The notes under the pieces were generated by a model. That model was not told the DNA's origin, ran no database searches, and worked only from the letters and a program-made list of their open reading frames with translations. From assembly GCF_023242475.1 (NCBI RefSeq), contig NZ_JALJFG010000002.1, positions 62,001 through 126,000 on the forward strand: a DNA stretch of 64,000 nucleotides, read 5' to 3'. This document shows, piece by piece, positions 37,472 through 48,462 of the stretch. The position numbers and the translations under genes were made by a program. The stretch's first letter is position 1. Each line of letters opens with the position of its first letter. This DNA comes from Pseudomonas sp. MWU15-20650 (GTDB taxonomy: Bacteria; Pseudomonadota; Gammaproteobacteria; Pseudomonadales; Pseudomonadaceae).

Positions 37472-38620
37472 ATGACGACATCGACTGTTAAAACCAACCT
37501 GCTGGGTCTGACCCAACAGGAAATGGAAAAATTCTTCGACTCAATCGGGGAGAAGCGTTTCCGTGCCGGTCAGGTAATGAAGTGGATTCACCACTTTGGC
37601 GTCGACGATTTCGACGCCATGACGAACGTCAGCAAGGCCCTGCGCGACAAGCTCAAGGCCATTGCTGAGGTCCGTGGTCCCGAAGTGGTCAGCGAGGACA
37701 TCTCCAGCGACGGCACCCGTAAGTGGGTGGTGCGCGTGGCGTCCGGCAGCTGCGTCGAGACCGTCTACATTCCCCAGGGCAAGCGCGGCACCTTGTGCGT
37801 TTCGTCCCAGGCAGGCTGTGCCCTGGATTGCAGTTTCTGCTCCACCGGCAAGCAAGGCTTCAATAGCAACCTCACCGCCGCTGAAGTCATCGGCCAGGTG
37901 TGGATTGCCAACAAATCCTTTGGCAGCGTCCCGGCAACCGTCGACCGTGCCATCACCAACGTGGTGATGATGGGCATGGGTGAGCCGCTGCTGAACTTCG
38001 ACAACGTGGTTGCGGCCATGCACCTGATGATGGACGACCTGGGCTACGGCATCTCCAAGCGCCGTGTGACCCTGTCGACCTCCGGCGTGGTACCGATGAT
38101 CGATGAGCTGGCCAAGCACATCGACGTCTCCCTGGCGTTGTCGCTGCATGCACCCAATGACGCATTGCGTAACCAATTGGTGCCAATCAACAAGAAGTAT
38201 CCGCTTAAGATGCTGCTCGAATCTTGCCAGCGTTATATGGCGACCTTGGGCGAAAAACGTGTGCTGACCATTGAGTACACGATGCTCAAAGACGTCAACG
38301 ACAAGGTCGAGCACGCCGTCGAGATGATCGAGCTGCTCAAGAACACCCCGTGCAAGATCAACCTGATCCCGTTTAACCCGTTTCCGCATTCTGGCTACGA
38401 GCGGCCGAGCAACAACGCCATCCGCCGTTTCCAGGATCAACTGCACCAGGCTGGCTACAACGTCACCGTCCGCACCACCCGTGGTGAAGACATCGACGCG
38501 GCCTGTGGTCAATTGGTAGGGCAGGTGATGGACCGCACCCGCCGCAGCGAGCGTTATATCGCCGTGCGTGAATTGAATGCCGCCGACGATTTGCCGCAAA
38601 TTGCTGTGAATCGAATCTGA
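37472..38620 (+). CDS. rlmN: 23S rRNA/tRNA adenine C2-methyltransferase RlmN
   Basis: A 382-residue radical-SAM enzyme. C116, C120 and C123 (CALDCSFC) hold the [4Fe-4S] cluster, and C345 (DAACGQL) is the expected resolving or methyl-carrying cysteine. [12 protein letters not shown] is the SAM-contact region. It methylates A2503 of 23S rRNA and A37 of some tRNAs. It depends on the clusters made by the upstream isc operon. Confidence 0.96.
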   Translation: MTTSTVKTNLLGLTQQEMEKFFDSIGEKRFRAGQVMKWIHHFGVDDFDAMTNVSKALRDKLKAIAEVRGPEVVSEDISSDGTRKWVVRVASGSCVETVYIPQGKRGTLCVSSQAGCALDCSFCSTGKQGFNSNLTAAEVIGQVWIANKSFGSVPATVDRAITNVVMMGMGEPLLNFDNVVAAMHLMMDDLGYGISKRRVTLSTSGVVPMIDELAKHIDVSLALSLHAPNDALRNQLVPINKKYPLKMLLESCQRYMATLGEKRVLTIEYTMLKDVNDKVEHAVEMIELLKNTPCKINLIPFNPFPHSGYERPSNNAIRRFQDQLHQAGYNVTVRTTRGEDIDAACGQLVGQVMDRTRRSERYIAVRELNAADDLPQIAVNRI

Positions 38621-38632
38621 GAGAGGATCTCT

Positions 38633-39391
38633 ATGCCCTTGCGCCTTGCGCTGCTGTTGCTCTTTACCGGTCTTGCGACCGGTTGTGTTTCATCGGGCCA
38701 TGACAGCCCTTTGCAAACCGGCAAAGGCCGTGACGAGGCGCGAGTTGCCTATGTGCAACTGGGGTTGGGTTACTTGCAGCAAGGCATGAGCGAGCAGGCC
38801 AAGGTGCCGTTGAAAAAGGCCCTTGGGCTGGATCCTGACGATGCTGACGTCAATGCCGCGCTGGCCCTGGTGTTCAAGGCCCAGGCCGAGCCTGAGCTGG
38901 CCGACCAGCATTTCACCAAGGCCCTGGCTGCCCGTCCTGCCGATCCGCGGCTGCTGAACAACTACGGCAGCTTCCTGTTCGAGCAAAAGCAATATGAACA
39001 GGCTTCGCGTTATTTCCAGCAAGCATCCGCCGACACCCTCTACCCGGAGCGCTCGCGGGTGTTCGAGAATCTCGGTGTGACCTCAATGCGCCTCGGCCAA
39101 CGCGACAGCGCCCGCCAGCAACTGGAAAAAGCCCTGCACTTGAACGCTCGCCAGCCACGTGCCTTGCTCGAAATGGCTGAGTTGTCTTACGAAGACAGGC
39201 ATTATGTGCCGGCACGTGACTATTACGAGCGTTTTAGCCTGCTCAGTGGGCAAAATGCACGTAGTCTATTGCTCGGTGTGCGCCTGGCGGCTGTTCATGA
39301 AGAACACGACGCGGCCGCACGTTTGGGCCAGCAACTCGAACGACTCTATCCCGGTACGCCGGAATATCAGCAATACCTGTCGGAGCAATGA
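38633..39391 (+). CDS. pilW: Type IV pilus biogenesis lipoprotein PilW (PilF)
   Basis: A 252-residue lipoprotein with lipobox LATGC (C18) and about six TPR motifs across residues 40-230 (for example LGLGYLQQGMSEQAKVPLKKAL). PilF/PilW is the pilotin that takes the PilQ secretin to the outer membrane. It overlaps rodZ, as in other pseudomonads. Confidence 0.93.
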   Translation: MPLRLALLLLFTGLATGCVSSGHDSPLQTGKGRDEARVAYVQLGLGYLQQGMSEQAKVPLKKALGLDPDDADVNAALALVFKAQAEPELADQHFTKALAARPADPRLLNNYGSFLFEQKQYEQASRYFQQASADTLYPERSRVFENLGVTSMRLGQRDSARQQLEKALHLNARQPRALLEMAELSYEDRHYVPARDYYERFSLLSGQNARSLLLGVRLAAVHEEHDAAARLGQQLERLYPGTPEYQQYLSEQ

Positions 39392-40389
39392 TGAAAGCGG
39401 CGCACCCGGAAGTTGTAGCAGCTAATCGCGTAAACCCAGGCGAGACCTTGCGCCAGGCCCGCGAAAGCAATGGTTGGTCGCTGGCGGAAGTGGCCCTCAA
39501 GCTCAATTTGACCGCCACGTCCCTGGGCAACCTGGAAGCTGGCGCGTTCGACAAGCTGCCTGGGCACACCTTCGCCCGTGGTTATATCCGCGCCTACGCC
39601 AAGTTGCTGGGCATTGATCAGGCGGTATTGGTCCAGGAATTCGACCAGTTCACCGGCACCGATTCCCAGGGCAGTAATGTGCATGGCTTGGGCCGCATCG
39701 AAGAGCCGGTGCGGGTCTCCCATACGATTTTGCGCATTGTCAGCCTGTTGCTGCTGATCGCCGTGATCGGCGGCGGTTTCGTCTGGTGGCAAGACCAGAC
39801 TTCCCAGCGCACCAAGGACCTGACAAGCAACGCTTTGGAGCACGTCGAAGTCGAAAGCGCCGACGGCACCACCCAGATTCATCCGCTGGATGAGCCGGAA
39901 GACCAGGCGGTTGCCCAAGGGCAAGCCACGCCTGAAGGGCCGGCCCCTGTCGAGCAGGTGGCCCCGGAAGCGGCCACTGCGCCTGCCGTGCCCGCTGCTG
40001 TGCCGGCTCCAGCCGCTGTGCCGGCCACTACGGCAGCCTCGGTTGCCCAGGCGCATACTCCTGCGGTGCCGGCTCCAGCGGCTACCGCGCCAGCCGCACC
40101 GGCTGCGCCAGCGGTTTCGCCGGCTACTGCGCCGGCGTTGATCGCCGGTGATGGGCACATCCAGATTACCTTCATCGCTGACTGCTGGACGCAAGTCACC
40201 GATGGCAATGGCAAAGTGCTGTTTAGCGGTCTGAAGCGTAAGGGAGATACGCTGGACCAGGGCGGCAAGCCTCCTTTGACGCTGCGTCTGGGCTATGCCC
40301 GTGGCGCGCAAGTGGCCTACAACGGCCAGCCTGTGGACGTGGCGCCGTTCACCAGTGGCGAGACCGCTCGCCTCAAGTTGGGACAATAG
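39388..40389 (+). CDS. rodZ: Cell-shape protein RodZ
   Basis: A 333-residue bitopic membrane protein. The cytoplasmic helix-turn-helix (about 16-85, [19 protein letters not shown]) contacts MreB, one membrane helix spans 114-134, a long Ala/Pro-rich linker covers about 165-250, and a periplasmic DUF4115 domain ([19 protein letters not shown]) ends the protein. Two ATG codons lie in tandem at 39388/39391; the first overlaps the pilW stop. Confidence 0.93.
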   Translation: MMKAAHPEVVAANRVNPGETLRQARESNGWSLAEVALKLNLTATSLGNLEAGAFDKLPGHTFARGYIRAYAKLLGIDQAVLVQEFDQFTGTDSQGSNVHGLGRIEEPVRVSHTILRIVSLLLLIAVIGGGFVWWQDQTSQRTKDLTSNALEHVEVESADGTTQIHPLDEPEDQAVAQGQATPEGPAPVEQVAPEAATAPAVPAAVPAPAAVPATTAASVAQAHTPAVPAPAATAPAAPAAPAVSPATAPALIAGDGHIQITFIADCWTQVTDGNGKVLFSGLKRKGDTLDQGGKPPLTLRLGYARGAQVAYNGQPVDVAPFTSGETARLKLGQ

Positions 40390-40391
40390 TC

Positions 40392-41501
40392 ATGCACGGC
40401 GAATCTCCAATCAAACGTCGCGTATCGCGCAAGATCTGGGTCGGCTCGGTGCCGGTGGGTGGCGATGCCCCCATCGCGGTGCAAAGCATGACCAACAGCG
40501 ACACCAATGATGTGGCTGCCACTGTCGCCCAGATCAACCGCCTGGAAGCGGCTGGCGTCGATATCGTACGGGTCTCCGTACCGGATATGGATGCTGCTGA
40601 AGCCTTTGGCCGCATCAAGCAGTTGGTCAAGGTGCCGCTGGTTGCCGACATTCACTTCGACTATAAAATCGCGCTGCGTGTCGCCGAGCTGGGTGTCGAT
40701 TGCCTTCGTATCAACCCGGGCAATATCGGTCGTGAAGACCGCGTGCGCGCGGTGGTTGACGCTGCCCGAGACCGCGGGATTCCAATCCGCATTGGTGTCA
40801 ACGCCGGTTCCCTGGAAAAAGACCTGCAAAAAAAATATGGCGAACCCACTCCAGCAGCGCTGGTTGAGTCGGCACTGCGCCACGTTGAACACCTCGAACG
40901 CCTGAATTTCCAGGACTTCAAGGTCAGCGTAAAGGCCTCCGACGTGTTCATGGCGGTCGAAGCCTACCGCCTGCTGGCCAAGGAAATCGTGCAGCCGCTG
41001 CACCTGGGGATCACCGAAGCGGGCGGTTTACGTTCAGGCACAGTGAAATCTGCGGTAGGTCTCGGTATGCTGCTCGCCGAAGGGATTGGCGATACTATCC
41101 GCATCTCGTTGGCGGCAGACCCCGTAGAGGAAGTGAAGGTCGGCTACGACATTCTCAAATCCCTGCGTTTGCGTTCCCGTGGAATCAACTTCATTGCCTG
41201 CCCGAGCTGCTCGCGGCAGAACTTCGACGTGGTGAAAACCATGAACGACCTGGAGTTGCGCCTTGAGGACCTGCTGGTGCCGTTGGACGTCGCGGTCATC
41301 GGCTGTGTGGTCAACGGGCCGGGTGAGGCCAAAGAGGCCCATGTGGGCCTGACCGGCGGTACACCGAACCTGATTTACATCGACGGCAAGCCGTCGCAGA
41401 AACTAACGAATGACAATCTGGTGGATGAGCTGGAAAAGCTGATCCGCGAGAAAGCGGCCGAGAAGGTCGCGGCTGACGCAGCGCTTATCGCGCGCGGCTA
41501 A
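40392..41501 (+). CDS. ispG: 4-hydroxy-3-methylbut-2-en-1-yl diphosphate synthase
   Basis: A 369-residue [4Fe-4S] enzyme of the MEP isoprenoid pathway. [14 protein letters not shown] starts the barrel; the cluster cysteines are in [10 protein letters not shown] and [10 protein letters not shown]. It converts MEcPP to HMBPP and needs clusters from the isc system. Confidence 0.97.
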   Translation: MHGESPIKRRVSRKIWVGSVPVGGDAPIAVQSMTNSDTNDVAATVAQINRLEAAGVDIVRVSVPDMDAAEAFGRIKQLVKVPLVADIHFDYKIALRVAELGVDCLRINPGNIGREDRVRAVVDAARDRGIPIRIGVNAGSLEKDLQKKYGEPTPAALVESALRHVEHLERLNFQDFKVSVKASDVFMAVEAYRLLAKEIVQPLHLGITEAGGLRSGTVKSAVGLGMLLAEGIGDTIRISLAADPVEEVKVGYDILKSLRLRSRGINFIACPSCSRQNFDVVKTMNDLELRLEDLLVPLDVAVIGCVVNGPGEAKEAHVGLTGGTPNLIYIDGKPSQKLTNDNLVDELEKLIREKAAEKVAADAALIARG

Positions 41502-41522
41502 GAACGAATTTAAGGATTTGAT

Positions 41523-42812
41523 GTGAGCAAGTCTCTGCAAGCCATTCGTGGCATGAACGACATCCTGCCGGAGCAGACGCCACTGTGGCGCTACTTCGAG
41601 AGCACGGTCGCGCGCCTGCTGGATAACTACGGTTACAAGCAGATACGCATGCCGATCGTCGAGTTCACCGAGCTGTTCAAACGTTCCATCGGTGAAGTGA
41701 CCGACATCGTCGAAAAAGAGATGTACACCTTTGAAGACCGCAACGGCGACTCCCTGACCTTGCGTCCGGAGGGGACGGCCGCGTGCGTGCGTGCTGTGCT
41801 CGAGCATGGGCTCACCGGTGGCGGTCAGCCGCAGAAGTTGTGGTACATCGGCCCGATGTTCCGCCACGAGCGCCCACAGAAAGGCCGTTATCGCCAGTTC
41901 CACCAGATCGGCCTGGAAGTGTTCAACCTTGACGGTCCGGACATCGACGCCGAGCTGATCGTGATGACCTGGCGCCTGTGGGGCCTGCTGGGCATCCGCG
42001 ATGCAGTCAAGCTCGAACTCAACAGCCTGGGCACCAGTGAGTCCCGGGGGCGCTACCGTGAGGCCCTGGTCGAGTACCTGTCGGCTCACCTGGACAAATT
42101 GGACGAAGACAGCCAGCGCCGTCTGAAAACCAACCCGTTGCGCGTGCTGGATACCAAGAACGCCGATACCCAGGCCGTGCTGGTCGATGCGCCGAAAATG
42201 GCCGACTACCTGGACGACGAATCCCGCACGCACTTCGAGGGCCTCAAGGCTCGCCTGGACGCGGCGGGTATTCCCTACGTGATCAACCCGAAGCTGGTGC
42301 GCGGCCTCGATTACTACAGCAAGACCGTGTTCGAGTGGGTCACCGATAAACTCGGCGCCCAAGGCACCGTGTGTGCGGGTGGCCGCTATGACGGCCTGGT
42401 TGAGCAAATGGGCGGCAAGCCGACCACGGGTGTAGGTTTTGCCATGGGGATCGAGCGGTTGATTCTGCTGCTGGAAACCCTGGAGCAAGTTCCGGAAGAA
42501 ATTTCCCGCCAGGTGGATGTGTACCTCTGTGCTTTTGGTGAGGCCGCCGAGCTGGCAGCCTTGACCCTGAGCGAAAAAGTGCGCGACCAGCTGCCAAGCC
42601 TGCGCCTGCAGATCAATGCCGGCGCCGGTAGCTTCAAGAGCCAGTTCAAGAAAGCCGACAAGAGCGGTGCGTTGTACGCACTGATCCTCGGCGATGACGA
42701 ACTGGCCCAGCAAGTGATAGGTTTCAAACCCCTGCGTGGCCAGGGCGAACAACAGAACATTGCCTTTGATGCGCTTGCAGCGCACTTGGCCACCTGCGTC
42801 GTGCAGGGTTGA
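41523..42812 (+). CDS. hisS: Histidyl-tRNA synthetase
   Basis: A 429-residue class-II synthetase. Motif 2 is [17 protein letters not shown], the histidine-specific loop is [15 protein letters not shown], motif 3 is [11 protein letters not shown], and a C-terminal anticodon domain follows. The start is GTG at 41523, with AAGGA upstream. It follows ispG by 21 bases. Confidence 0.97.
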   Translation: MSKSLQAIRGMNDILPEQTPLWRYFESTVARLLDNYGYKQIRMPIVEFTELFKRSIGEVTDIVEKEMYTFEDRNGDSLTLRPEGTAACVRAVLEHGLTGGGQPQKLWYIGPMFRHERPQKGRYRQFHQIGLEVFNLDGPDIDAELIVMTWRLWGLLGIRDAVKLELNSLGTSESRGRYREALVEYLSAHLDKLDEDSQRRLKTNPLRVLDTKNADTQAVLVDAPKMADYLDDESRTHFEGLKARLDAAGIPYVINPKLVRGLDYYSKTVFEWVTDKLGAQGTVCAGGRYDGLVEQMGGKPTTGVGFAMGIERLILLLETLEQVPEEISRQVDVYLCAFGEAAELAALTLSEKVRDQLPSLRLQINAGAGSFKSQFKKADKSGALYALILGDDELAQQVIGFKPLRGQGEQQNIAFDALAAHLATCVVQG

Positions 42813-42853
42813 AGCTGTCGAACAGCCGAATTTAGCGATTGAGGAGTATTGGG

Positions 42854-43495
42854 GTGTCGAGTACTGATGATGAGCAACTGGCCGAGTTCAAGGACTGGTG
42901 GCAGCGTAACGGCAAGCCCCTGGTTACTGGCGGTCTGCTGGCTTTAGTGGTGGTGTTCGGCTGGCAAGCCTGGCACAAGTATCAGGCTAACCAGTCCCAG
43001 GGCGCCTCGATCCTCTATCAGCAATTGCTGGAAACCACGCTGACGCCGGATGGCAAGCCTGACCCTGCTCAAGTGGCTGACCTGGCCGGCAAGCTGAAAA
43101 GCGAGTTTGGCGGTAGCACCTACGCCCAGTACGGCAGTCTGTTTGTCGCGAAAGTCGCGGTCGACACCGGCAAGCTGGATGATGCCGCCACCGAGTTGAA
43201 GGCCATCGCCGACAAACCGACCAACCCGACCCTGGGTGAAATCGCACGTCAGCGCCTGGCTCAGGTATTGGCGGCACAGAACAAGGCTGACGAAGCACTC
43301 AAACTGCTCGACGGCGATGCTGACAAGGCATTCGTGGCCACTCGTGAAGAGCTCAAGGGCGACCTGTTGGTCCAATTGGGTCGTACCGACGAAGCCCATG
43401 CTGCGTACCAAAAAGCCAAGGCGGCGCTGTCTGATGAAGCGGCGGTCGGTGGCTTACAAATCAAGCTGGACGACTTGGCCAAAGGGGATGCGTGA
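42854..43495 (+). CDS. yfgM: YfgM-family TPR membrane protein
   Basis: A 213-residue ancillary SecYEG/BamB-neighbour protein: a short cytosolic N-terminus (EFKDWWQRNGKPL), one membrane helix at about 22-40, then a TPR-like periplasmic part. The GTG at 42854 fits the conserved beginning; an upstream in-frame ATG is less likely. It precedes bamB as in most gammaproteobacteria. Confidence 0.9.
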   Translation: MSSTDDEQLAEFKDWWQRNGKPLVTGGLLALVVVFGWQAWHKYQANQSQGASILYQQLLETTLTPDGKPDPAQVADLAGKLKSEFGGSTYAQYGSLFVAKVAVDTGKLDDAATELKAIADKPTNPTLGEIARQRLAQVLAAQNKADEALKLLDGDADKAFVATREELKGDLLVQLGRTDEAHAAYQKAKAALSDEAAVGGLQIKLDDLAKGDA

Positions 43496-43496
43496 C

Positions 43497-44639
43497 GTGA
43501 TCCGTTGGAAACATGCAGCATTGCTGGCTCTGGCCGTTCTGGCCGCGGGTTGCAGCAGCAACAGTAAAAAAGAACTGCCTCCTGCCGAGCTGACCAGCTT
43601 CAAGGAAGAAGTGGTCCTGCAAAAGCAGTGGAGCCGCTCTGTCGGTGATGGCCAGGGCGACCTGTACAACCTGTTGCAGCCGGCGATCGATGGCGACAAC
43701 ATCGTGGCCACTGACTCCACCGGCGTGATCATTTCCATGGACCGCATGAATGGCGACGTCAAGTGGAAGAAAGACCTCGAACTGCCGGTTTCCGGTGGTG
43801 TCGGTGTCGGCTACGGCATGGTGTTGGTGGGTACGCTCAAAGGCGACGTGGTGGCTCTGGACTCGGCGACGGGTGAAGAGAAATGGCGCGCTCGCGTGAC
43901 CAGCGAAGTGCTTTCGGCGCCGGCCACCAATGGCGATATCGTCGTGGTGCAAACCCAGGATGACCGTGTGATCGGTCTGGATGCCGCCACCGGCAACCAG
44001 CGTTGGTTGTACGACAGCACCCCGGCGGTACTGACGTTGCGCGGCACCAGTGGTCCGATTGTGACTAACAATCTGGCCATTGCAGGTCTGTCGACCGGTA
44101 AAGTGGTCGCCCTGGACACCCAGAACGGCGTGCCGGCCTGGGAAACCCGTGTGGCCATCCCTCAAGGTCGTTCCGAACTGGATCGCGTCGTGGACATCGA
44201 CGGTGGCTTGCTGCTGTCGGGTGAAACCATTTACGTCGCCACCTACCAAGGCCGTGTGGCCGCGCTGGACCTGCAGAGCGGTCGCATCAACTGGCAGCGT
44301 GATGCTTCCAGCTACGCGGGTGTCGCCCAAGGGTTTGGCAGCGTCTACGTCAGCCTGGCATCCGGTACCGTTGAGAGCGTCGACGAGCGGTCCACCACGG
44401 CACTGTGGAGCAACGACTCGCTGGCTCGCCGCCAACTGTCGGCACCGGAAGTGTTCTCCAGCTATGTGGCGGTGGGTGACTTCGAAGGTTACCTGCATCT
44501 GCTGAGCCAGGTGGACGGTCGCTTTGTCGGTCGTGAACGTATCGACAGCGACGGCCTGCGTGCTCGTCCGCTGGTCGTGGGTAACATGCTTTATGTGTTT
44601 GGCAACAGCGGCAAGCTGGAAGCCCTGACCATCAAGTAA
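43497..44639 (+). CDS. bamB: Outer-membrane assembly lipoprotein BamB
   Basis: A 380-residue beta-propeller lipoprotein with lipobox LAAGC and repeated PQQ-like blades (VIGLDAATGNQRWLY, VVALDTQNGVPAWE, VAALDLQSGRINWQ). It belongs to the BAM complex that inserts outer-membrane proteins. The GTG at 43497 is supported by GGGG nine bases upstream; an ATG at 43488 (overlapping yfgM) is the alternative and changes only the signal sequence. Confidence 0.95.
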   Translation: MIRWKHAALLALAVLAAGCSSNSKKELPPAELTSFKEEVVLQKQWSRSVGDGQGDLYNLLQPAIDGDNIVATDSTGVIISMDRMNGDVKWKKDLELPVSGGVGVGYGMVLVGTLKGDVVALDSATGEEKWRARVTSEVLSAPATNGDIVVVQTQDDRVIGLDAATGNQRWLYDSTPAVLTLRGTSGPIVTNNLAIAGLSTGKVVALDTQNGVPAWETRVAIPQGRSELDRVVDIDGGLLLSGETIYVATYQGRVAALDLQSGRINWQRDASSYAGVAQGFGSVYVSLASGTVESVDERSTTALWSNDSLARRQLSAPEVFSSYVAVGDFEGYLHLLSQVDGRFVGRERIDSDGLRARPLVVGNMLYVFGNSGKLEALTIK

Positions 44640-44717
44640 GAACTATGCTTGGGGTAACACCCAGGCGGCCCCGCTCCGGCGGGGCATGCGGCATTTGAAT
44701 ATGCTGCCCCGAGCACC

Positions 44718-44745
44718 AGCCGCTGCCTTGCAGCGGCTTTTGTAT
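44718..44745 (+). terminator. Terminator after bamB
   Basis: AGCCGCTGC and GCAGCGGCT form a 9-bp stem with a CTT loop, followed by a short T-rich tail. A second GC-rich hairpin (44668-44685) lies just upstream, so the bamB 3' end carries two stacked structures. Confidence 0.75.
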
Positions 44746-44773
44746 TTTCTGAAATAACGAAGTGGAGAGCCGC

Positions 44774-46243
44774 ATGGTTCCCGTAATCGCCCTGGTGGGC
44801 CGACCTAACGTCGGCAAGTCCACCTTGTTCAACCGCCTGACCAGGACTCGTGACGCCATCGTCGGCGACTTGTCCGGTCTGACCCGTGATCGCCAATACG
44901 GTGAGGCAAAGTGGCAAGGGCGCTCCTACATTATTGTCGACACCGGTGGTATCTCCGGTGACGAGCATGGCATGGACGAAAAGATGGCCGAGCAGTCGCT
45001 GCTCGCGATCGAAGAAGCCGATGTCGTGTTGTTCCTGGTGGACGCCCGCGCGGGCTACACCGCCGCCGACCAGATGATTGGCGAGCACCTGCGCAAGCGC
45101 AACAAGCGTTCCTATTTGGTCGCCAACAAGATTGACAACATCGATCCTGAGCAGGCTCGCGCCGAGTTCAGCCCGATGGGCCTGGGCGACGCGATCCCGG
45201 TCGCTGGTGCCCACGGTCGTGGCATCACCCAGATGCTGGAAATCGCCCTGCGCGACTTCCCCAAGGATGACGTCGACGAAGTTGAAGGCGAAGAAGAGAT
45301 CGTTGCCGAAGGCGAGGAAGCCAAGCGCATTCCTGGCCCAAGCGAAAAAGACGGTATCAAGATCGCTATCATCGGCCGCCCGAACGTCGGTAAATCGACC
45401 CTGGTCAACCGTATGCTCGGTGAAGACCGGGTAATCGTCTACGACCAGCCCGGCACCACCCGCGACAGCATCTACATCCCGTTCGAACGTAACGACGAGA
45501 AGTACACGCTGATCGACACCGCCGGTGTGCGCAAGCGCGGCAAGATCCACGAGGAAGTTGAAAAGTTCTCGGTGGTGAAAACCCTGCAAGCGATCAAAGA
45601 CGCCAACGTGGTGATCTTCGTGATGGACGCCCGCGAAGGCGTGGTGGACCACGACCTCAACTTGCTGGGCTTTGCCCTGGAAGCCGGTCGTGCCCTGGTG
45701 ATCGCGATCAACAAATGGGATGGCATGACGCCAAGCGAACGCGATTTCGTCAAGATCGAGTTGCAGCGTCGTCTGTTCTTCGTCGAGTTTGCCGATATCC
45801 ACTTTATCTCGGCATTGCACGGTACCGGCGTGGGCAACCTCTACGCATCCGTACAGAACTCGTTCAAGTCTGCGGTGACCCGCTGGCCGACCAACCGTCT
45901 GACCCAGATCCTCGAAGACGCCGTCGGCGAGCACGCGCCGCCGATGGTGAACAACCGCCGGATCAAACTGCGTTACGCCCACTTGGGCGGTGCCAACCCG
46001 CCGATTATCGTGATCCACGGTAACCAGATCGAGAAGGTGCCAAAGTCCTATGTGCGTTACCTGGAAAACACCTACCGCCGTGTCTTGAAGCTGGTCGGTA
46101 CGCCGATCCGTATCGAGTTCAAGGGGGGTGAGAACCCGTACGAAGGCAACAAGAACACACTGACCGACCGTCAGGTGAACAAGAAGCGTCGTTTGATGAC
46201 TCACCACAAGAAGGCCGACAAGAAGCGCCGCGACAAGCGCTGA
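44774..46243 (+). CDS. der: GTPase Der (EngA)
   Basis: A 489-residue double-G-domain GTPase: G1 motifs [11 protein letters not shown] near the start and [11 protein letters not shown] at about 200, both with DTAG- and NK-D-type motifs, and a C-terminal KH-like domain. An acidic linker ([15 protein letters not shown]) joins the domains. Der acts in 50S subunit assembly. The ATG at 44774 was chosen over an upstream GTG. Confidence 0.97.
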   Translation: MVPVIALVGRPNVGKSTLFNRLTRTRDAIVGDLSGLTRDRQYGEAKWQGRSYIIVDTGGISGDEHGMDEKMAEQSLLAIEEADVVLFLVDARAGYTAADQMIGEHLRKRNKRSYLVANKIDNIDPEQARAEFSPMGLGDAIPVAGAHGRGITQMLEIALRDFPKDDVDEVEGEEEIVAEGEEAKRIPGPSEKDGIKIAIIGRPNVGKSTLVNRMLGEDRVIVYDQPGTTRDSIYIPFERNDEKYTLIDTAGVRKRGKIHEEVEKFSVVKTLQAIKDANVVIFVMDAREGVVDHDLNLLGFALEAGRALVIAINKWDGMTPSERDFVKIELQRRLFFVEFADIHFISALHGTGVGNLYASVQNSFKSAVTRWPTNRLTQILEDAVGEHAPPMVNNRRIKLRYAHLGGANPPIIVIHGNQIEKVPKSYVRYLENTYRRVLKLVGTPIRIEFKGGENPYEGNKNTLTDRQVNKKRRLMTHHKKADKKRRDKR

Positions 46244-46255
46244 TTTCGACCTCGC

Positions 46256-46283
46256 AAAAAGGGCTCTTGATGAGCCCTTTTTT
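46256..46283 (+). terminator. Terminator after der
   Basis: AAAAAGGGCTC...GAGCCCTTTTTT with a 5-base loop is a strong rho-independent terminator just past the der stop. Confidence 0.92.
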
Positions 46284-46357
46284 GTGCGCGGTAGTTTGTG
46301 CCTTGACCCGATGCAGTTGGCAGCTTAAAACTTGGGGCTCACCTGCAGGGGCCTCCG

Positions 46358-47506
46358 ATGATCACCAGTAAGCTGCCGAACGTCGGCACGACCATTTTTA
46401 CCACGATGTCGCAACTCGCTGCCGAAACCGGCGCGCTCAACCTGTCCCAGGGTTTTCCCGATTTTAATGGCCCTCAGGCGCTGCTCGATGCCGTGGGCAA
46501 ACATGTCGCCAACGGGCACAACCAATATTCACCGATGACCGGTTTGCCGGCCCTGCGTCAGCAAGTGGCGGCCAAGATCGCCCGCAGCTATGGCGCCACC
46601 GTCAGCCCCGACAGCGAAGTAACTATCACCCCCGGTGCCACCGCAGCGATTTTCTGCGCGATTCAGGCAGTCATCCGCAACGGCGATGAAGTCATCGTAT
46701 TCGACCCCAGTTATGACAGTTATGAGCCCTCGGTTGAACTGGCCGGTGGTCGCTGCGTGCATGTACAACTGAGCCTGGAAGGCTTCGCCCTGGACTTCGA
46801 AAAGCTCAAGGCCGCGCTCTCACCGCGTACGCGCATGATCATCCTCAACACCCCGCACAACCCGACCGGGGCGCTGATCAGCGGTGCCGAGCTGGACCAG
46901 TTGGCCGAATTGATCCGCGACCGCGATATCTACCTGGTCAGCGATGAGGTCTACGAGCATTTGGTCTTTGATGGCGTGGCTCACGCCAGCGTGCTGGCCC
47001 ACGAAGAGTTGTATCAACGCGCCTTTGTGGTGAGCTCCTTCGGCAAGACCTACCACGTCACCGGCTGGAAAACCGGCTACGTGGTCGCGCCATCGGCCCT
47101 TACTGCCGAACTGCGCAAGGTGCATCAATATGTCAACTTCTGCGGCGTGACGCCGTTGCAGTACGCTTTGGCTGACTTCATGGCCGAACACCCGCAACAC
47201 GTCGAAGCACTGCCGGCCTTTTACCAGGCCAAGCGTGACCTGTTCTGCGACCTGCTGGCGCCGTCGCGTTTCAGCTTTACACGGGTGGCTGGCACTTACT
47301 TTCAACTGGTGGATTACTCACAGATTCGCCCGGACCTGGATGACGTCGCCATGTCACTGTGGATGACCCGCGAACACGGCGTGGCGACTATTCCAGTCTC
47401 GGTGTTCTATCAGAGCCCACCGCAAGGCCAGCGCCTGGTGCGCCTGTGCTTTGCCAAGCGTGAGGAGACGCTGCAACAAGCGGCGGAAAAGCTATGCGTG
47501 ATTTGA
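46358..47506 (+). CDS. Methionine/aromatic-type aminotransferase (YbdL-like)
   Basis: A 382-residue class-I/II PLP aminotransferase. LSQGFPDFNGPQALLD and NHPTG-type LNTPHNPTGALI are typical, LVSDEVYEHLVFDG contains the PLP aspartate, and SSFGKTYHVTGWKTGY holds the active lysine. It resembles KAT/YbdL enzymes that use glutamine or methionine as amino donor. The stop overlaps the omega-amidase gene by 13 bases, matching a glutamine-transaminase/omega-amidase pair used in methionine salvage. Confidence 0.85.
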   Translation: MITSKLPNVGTTIFTTMSQLAAETGALNLSQGFPDFNGPQALLDAVGKHVANGHNQYSPMTGLPALRQQVAAKIARSYGATVSPDSEVTITPGATAAIFCAIQAVIRNGDEVIVFDPSYDSYEPSVELAGGRCVHVQLSLEGFALDFEKLKAALSPRTRMIILNTPHNPTGALISGAELDQLAELIRDRDIYLVSDEVYEHLVFDGVAHASVLAHEELYQRAFVVSSFGKTYHVTGWKTGYVVAPSALTAELRKVHQYVNFCGVTPLQYALADFMAEHPQHVEALPAFYQAKRDLFCDLLAPSRFSFTRVAGTYFQLVDYSQIRPDLDDVAMSLWMTREHGVATIPVSVFYQSPPQGQRLVRLCFAKREETLQQAAEKLCVI

Positions 47507-48285
47507 GTGCCTTACCCAACCTGAACATCGCACTGGTCCAGACCCGCTTGGCGTGGCACGACCGTCAAGCCAACCTTGAGCATTTCGAGCTGTTGCTGGA
47601 GCAGGTCAAGGGCGCCGATCTGATCGTGCTGCCGGAGATGTTCACCACTGGCTTTTCCATGGAGTCGCAAACCCTCGCCGAGCCGGAACATGGCCCGACG
47701 CATCACTGGCTGCAAGCGCAGTCGGCCAAGTACAACGCGGTGATCACCGGCAGCGTGATCATCCAGGCAGCTGACGGCAGCCACCGCAACCGCCTGTTGT
47801 GGGCGCGGCCGGACGGTGAGGTATTGCACTACGACAAGCGTCACCTGTTCCGTATGGCGGGCGAGCACAACCATTACACGCCCGGCGAGCGTCAGGTGCA
47901 GTTCGAGTTGAAGGGCTGGCGCATACGGCCCTTGATTTGCTACGACCTGCGCTTCCCGGTGTGGAGCCGTGATGCCCAGGACACCGACCTGCTGCTATAC
48001 ACCGCGAACTGGCCGGGTGCGCGGCGTCAGCATTGGAACCGCCTGCTGCCGGCGCGCGCTATCGAAAACCTGTGTTATGTGGCGGCAGTGAATCGGGTGG
48101 GTACCGATGGCAAGGGCTTTGCCTACACCGGAGACAGCCAGGTGCTGGACTTCCAGGGTGAGACCTTGCTGAGTGCAGGGGAGGCGGATGGGGTGTTTCA
48201 GGTGTGCCTGAGTGCGGTAGAGCTGGCGGCGTATCGCACCGAGTTTCCTGCAAATCTGGATGCCGATGACTTTCAGTTTGTCTGA
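47494..48285 (+). CDS. Omega-amidase-like nitrilase-fold hydrolase
   Basis: A 263-residue nitrilase-superfamily protein with the Glu-Lys-Cys triad in LPEMFTTGF, YDKRHLFRMAGEH and RPLICYDLRFPVWSR. It corresponds to the YafV/Nit2 branch that hydrolyses alpha-ketoglutaramate, the by-product of glutamine-dependent transamination. The overlap with the upstream aminotransferase supports the paired function. Confidence 0.85.
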   Translation: MRDLSALPNLNIALVQTRLAWHDRQANLEHFELLLEQVKGADLIVLPEMFTTGFSMESQTLAEPEHGPTHHWLQAQSAKYNAVITGSVIIQAADGSHRNRLLWARPDGEVLHYDKRHLFRMAGEHNHYTPGERQVQFELKGWRIRPLICYDLRFPVWSRDAQDTDLLLYTANWPGARRQHWNRLLPARAIENLCYVAAVNRVGTDGKGFAYTGDSQVLDFQGETLLSAGEADGVFQVCLSAVELAAYRTEFPANLDADDFQFV

Positions 48286-48294
48286 CAGACCGCT

Positions 48295-48378
48295 TTCGCG
48301 AGCAAGCCCGCTCCCACACTCGACCGCATTTATCCTGTAGGGATGCGATCAAAATGTGGGAACGGGCTTGCTCGCGAA
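48295..48378. repeat. REP doublet (GTGGGAGCGGGCTTGCTCGCG type)
   Basis: An inverse copy (TTCGCGAGCAAGCCCGCTCC, 48295-48320) and a direct copy (48355-48378) face each other across a ~35-base spacer, between the convergent amidase gene and leuA. Confidence 0.85.
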
Positions 48379-48410
48379 GAGGCCATCCGCATCACCGCCC
48401 ATCCAAAGCA

Positions 48411-48445
48411 AAAAAGGCCCCTGGGTTCTCACCCAGGGGCCTTTT
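48411..48445 (-). terminator. Terminator of leuA
   Basis: GGCCCCTGGGT and ACCCAGGGGCC form an 11-bp stem around a 4-base loop. On the minus strand it is followed by a T run (A run at 48410-48415), just past the leuA stop. Confidence 0.93.
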
Positions 48446-48462
48446 GTATTGCGGCGATAGGC

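Noticed and set aside
39900..40140. Ala/Pro-rich repetitive stretch considered as a DNA repeat
   Set aside because: It is the low-complexity periplasmic linker of RodZ, common in this family.
44591..46207. 538-codon minus-strand frame opposite der
   Set aside because: Antisense shadow; der is fully supported by its G-domain motifs.
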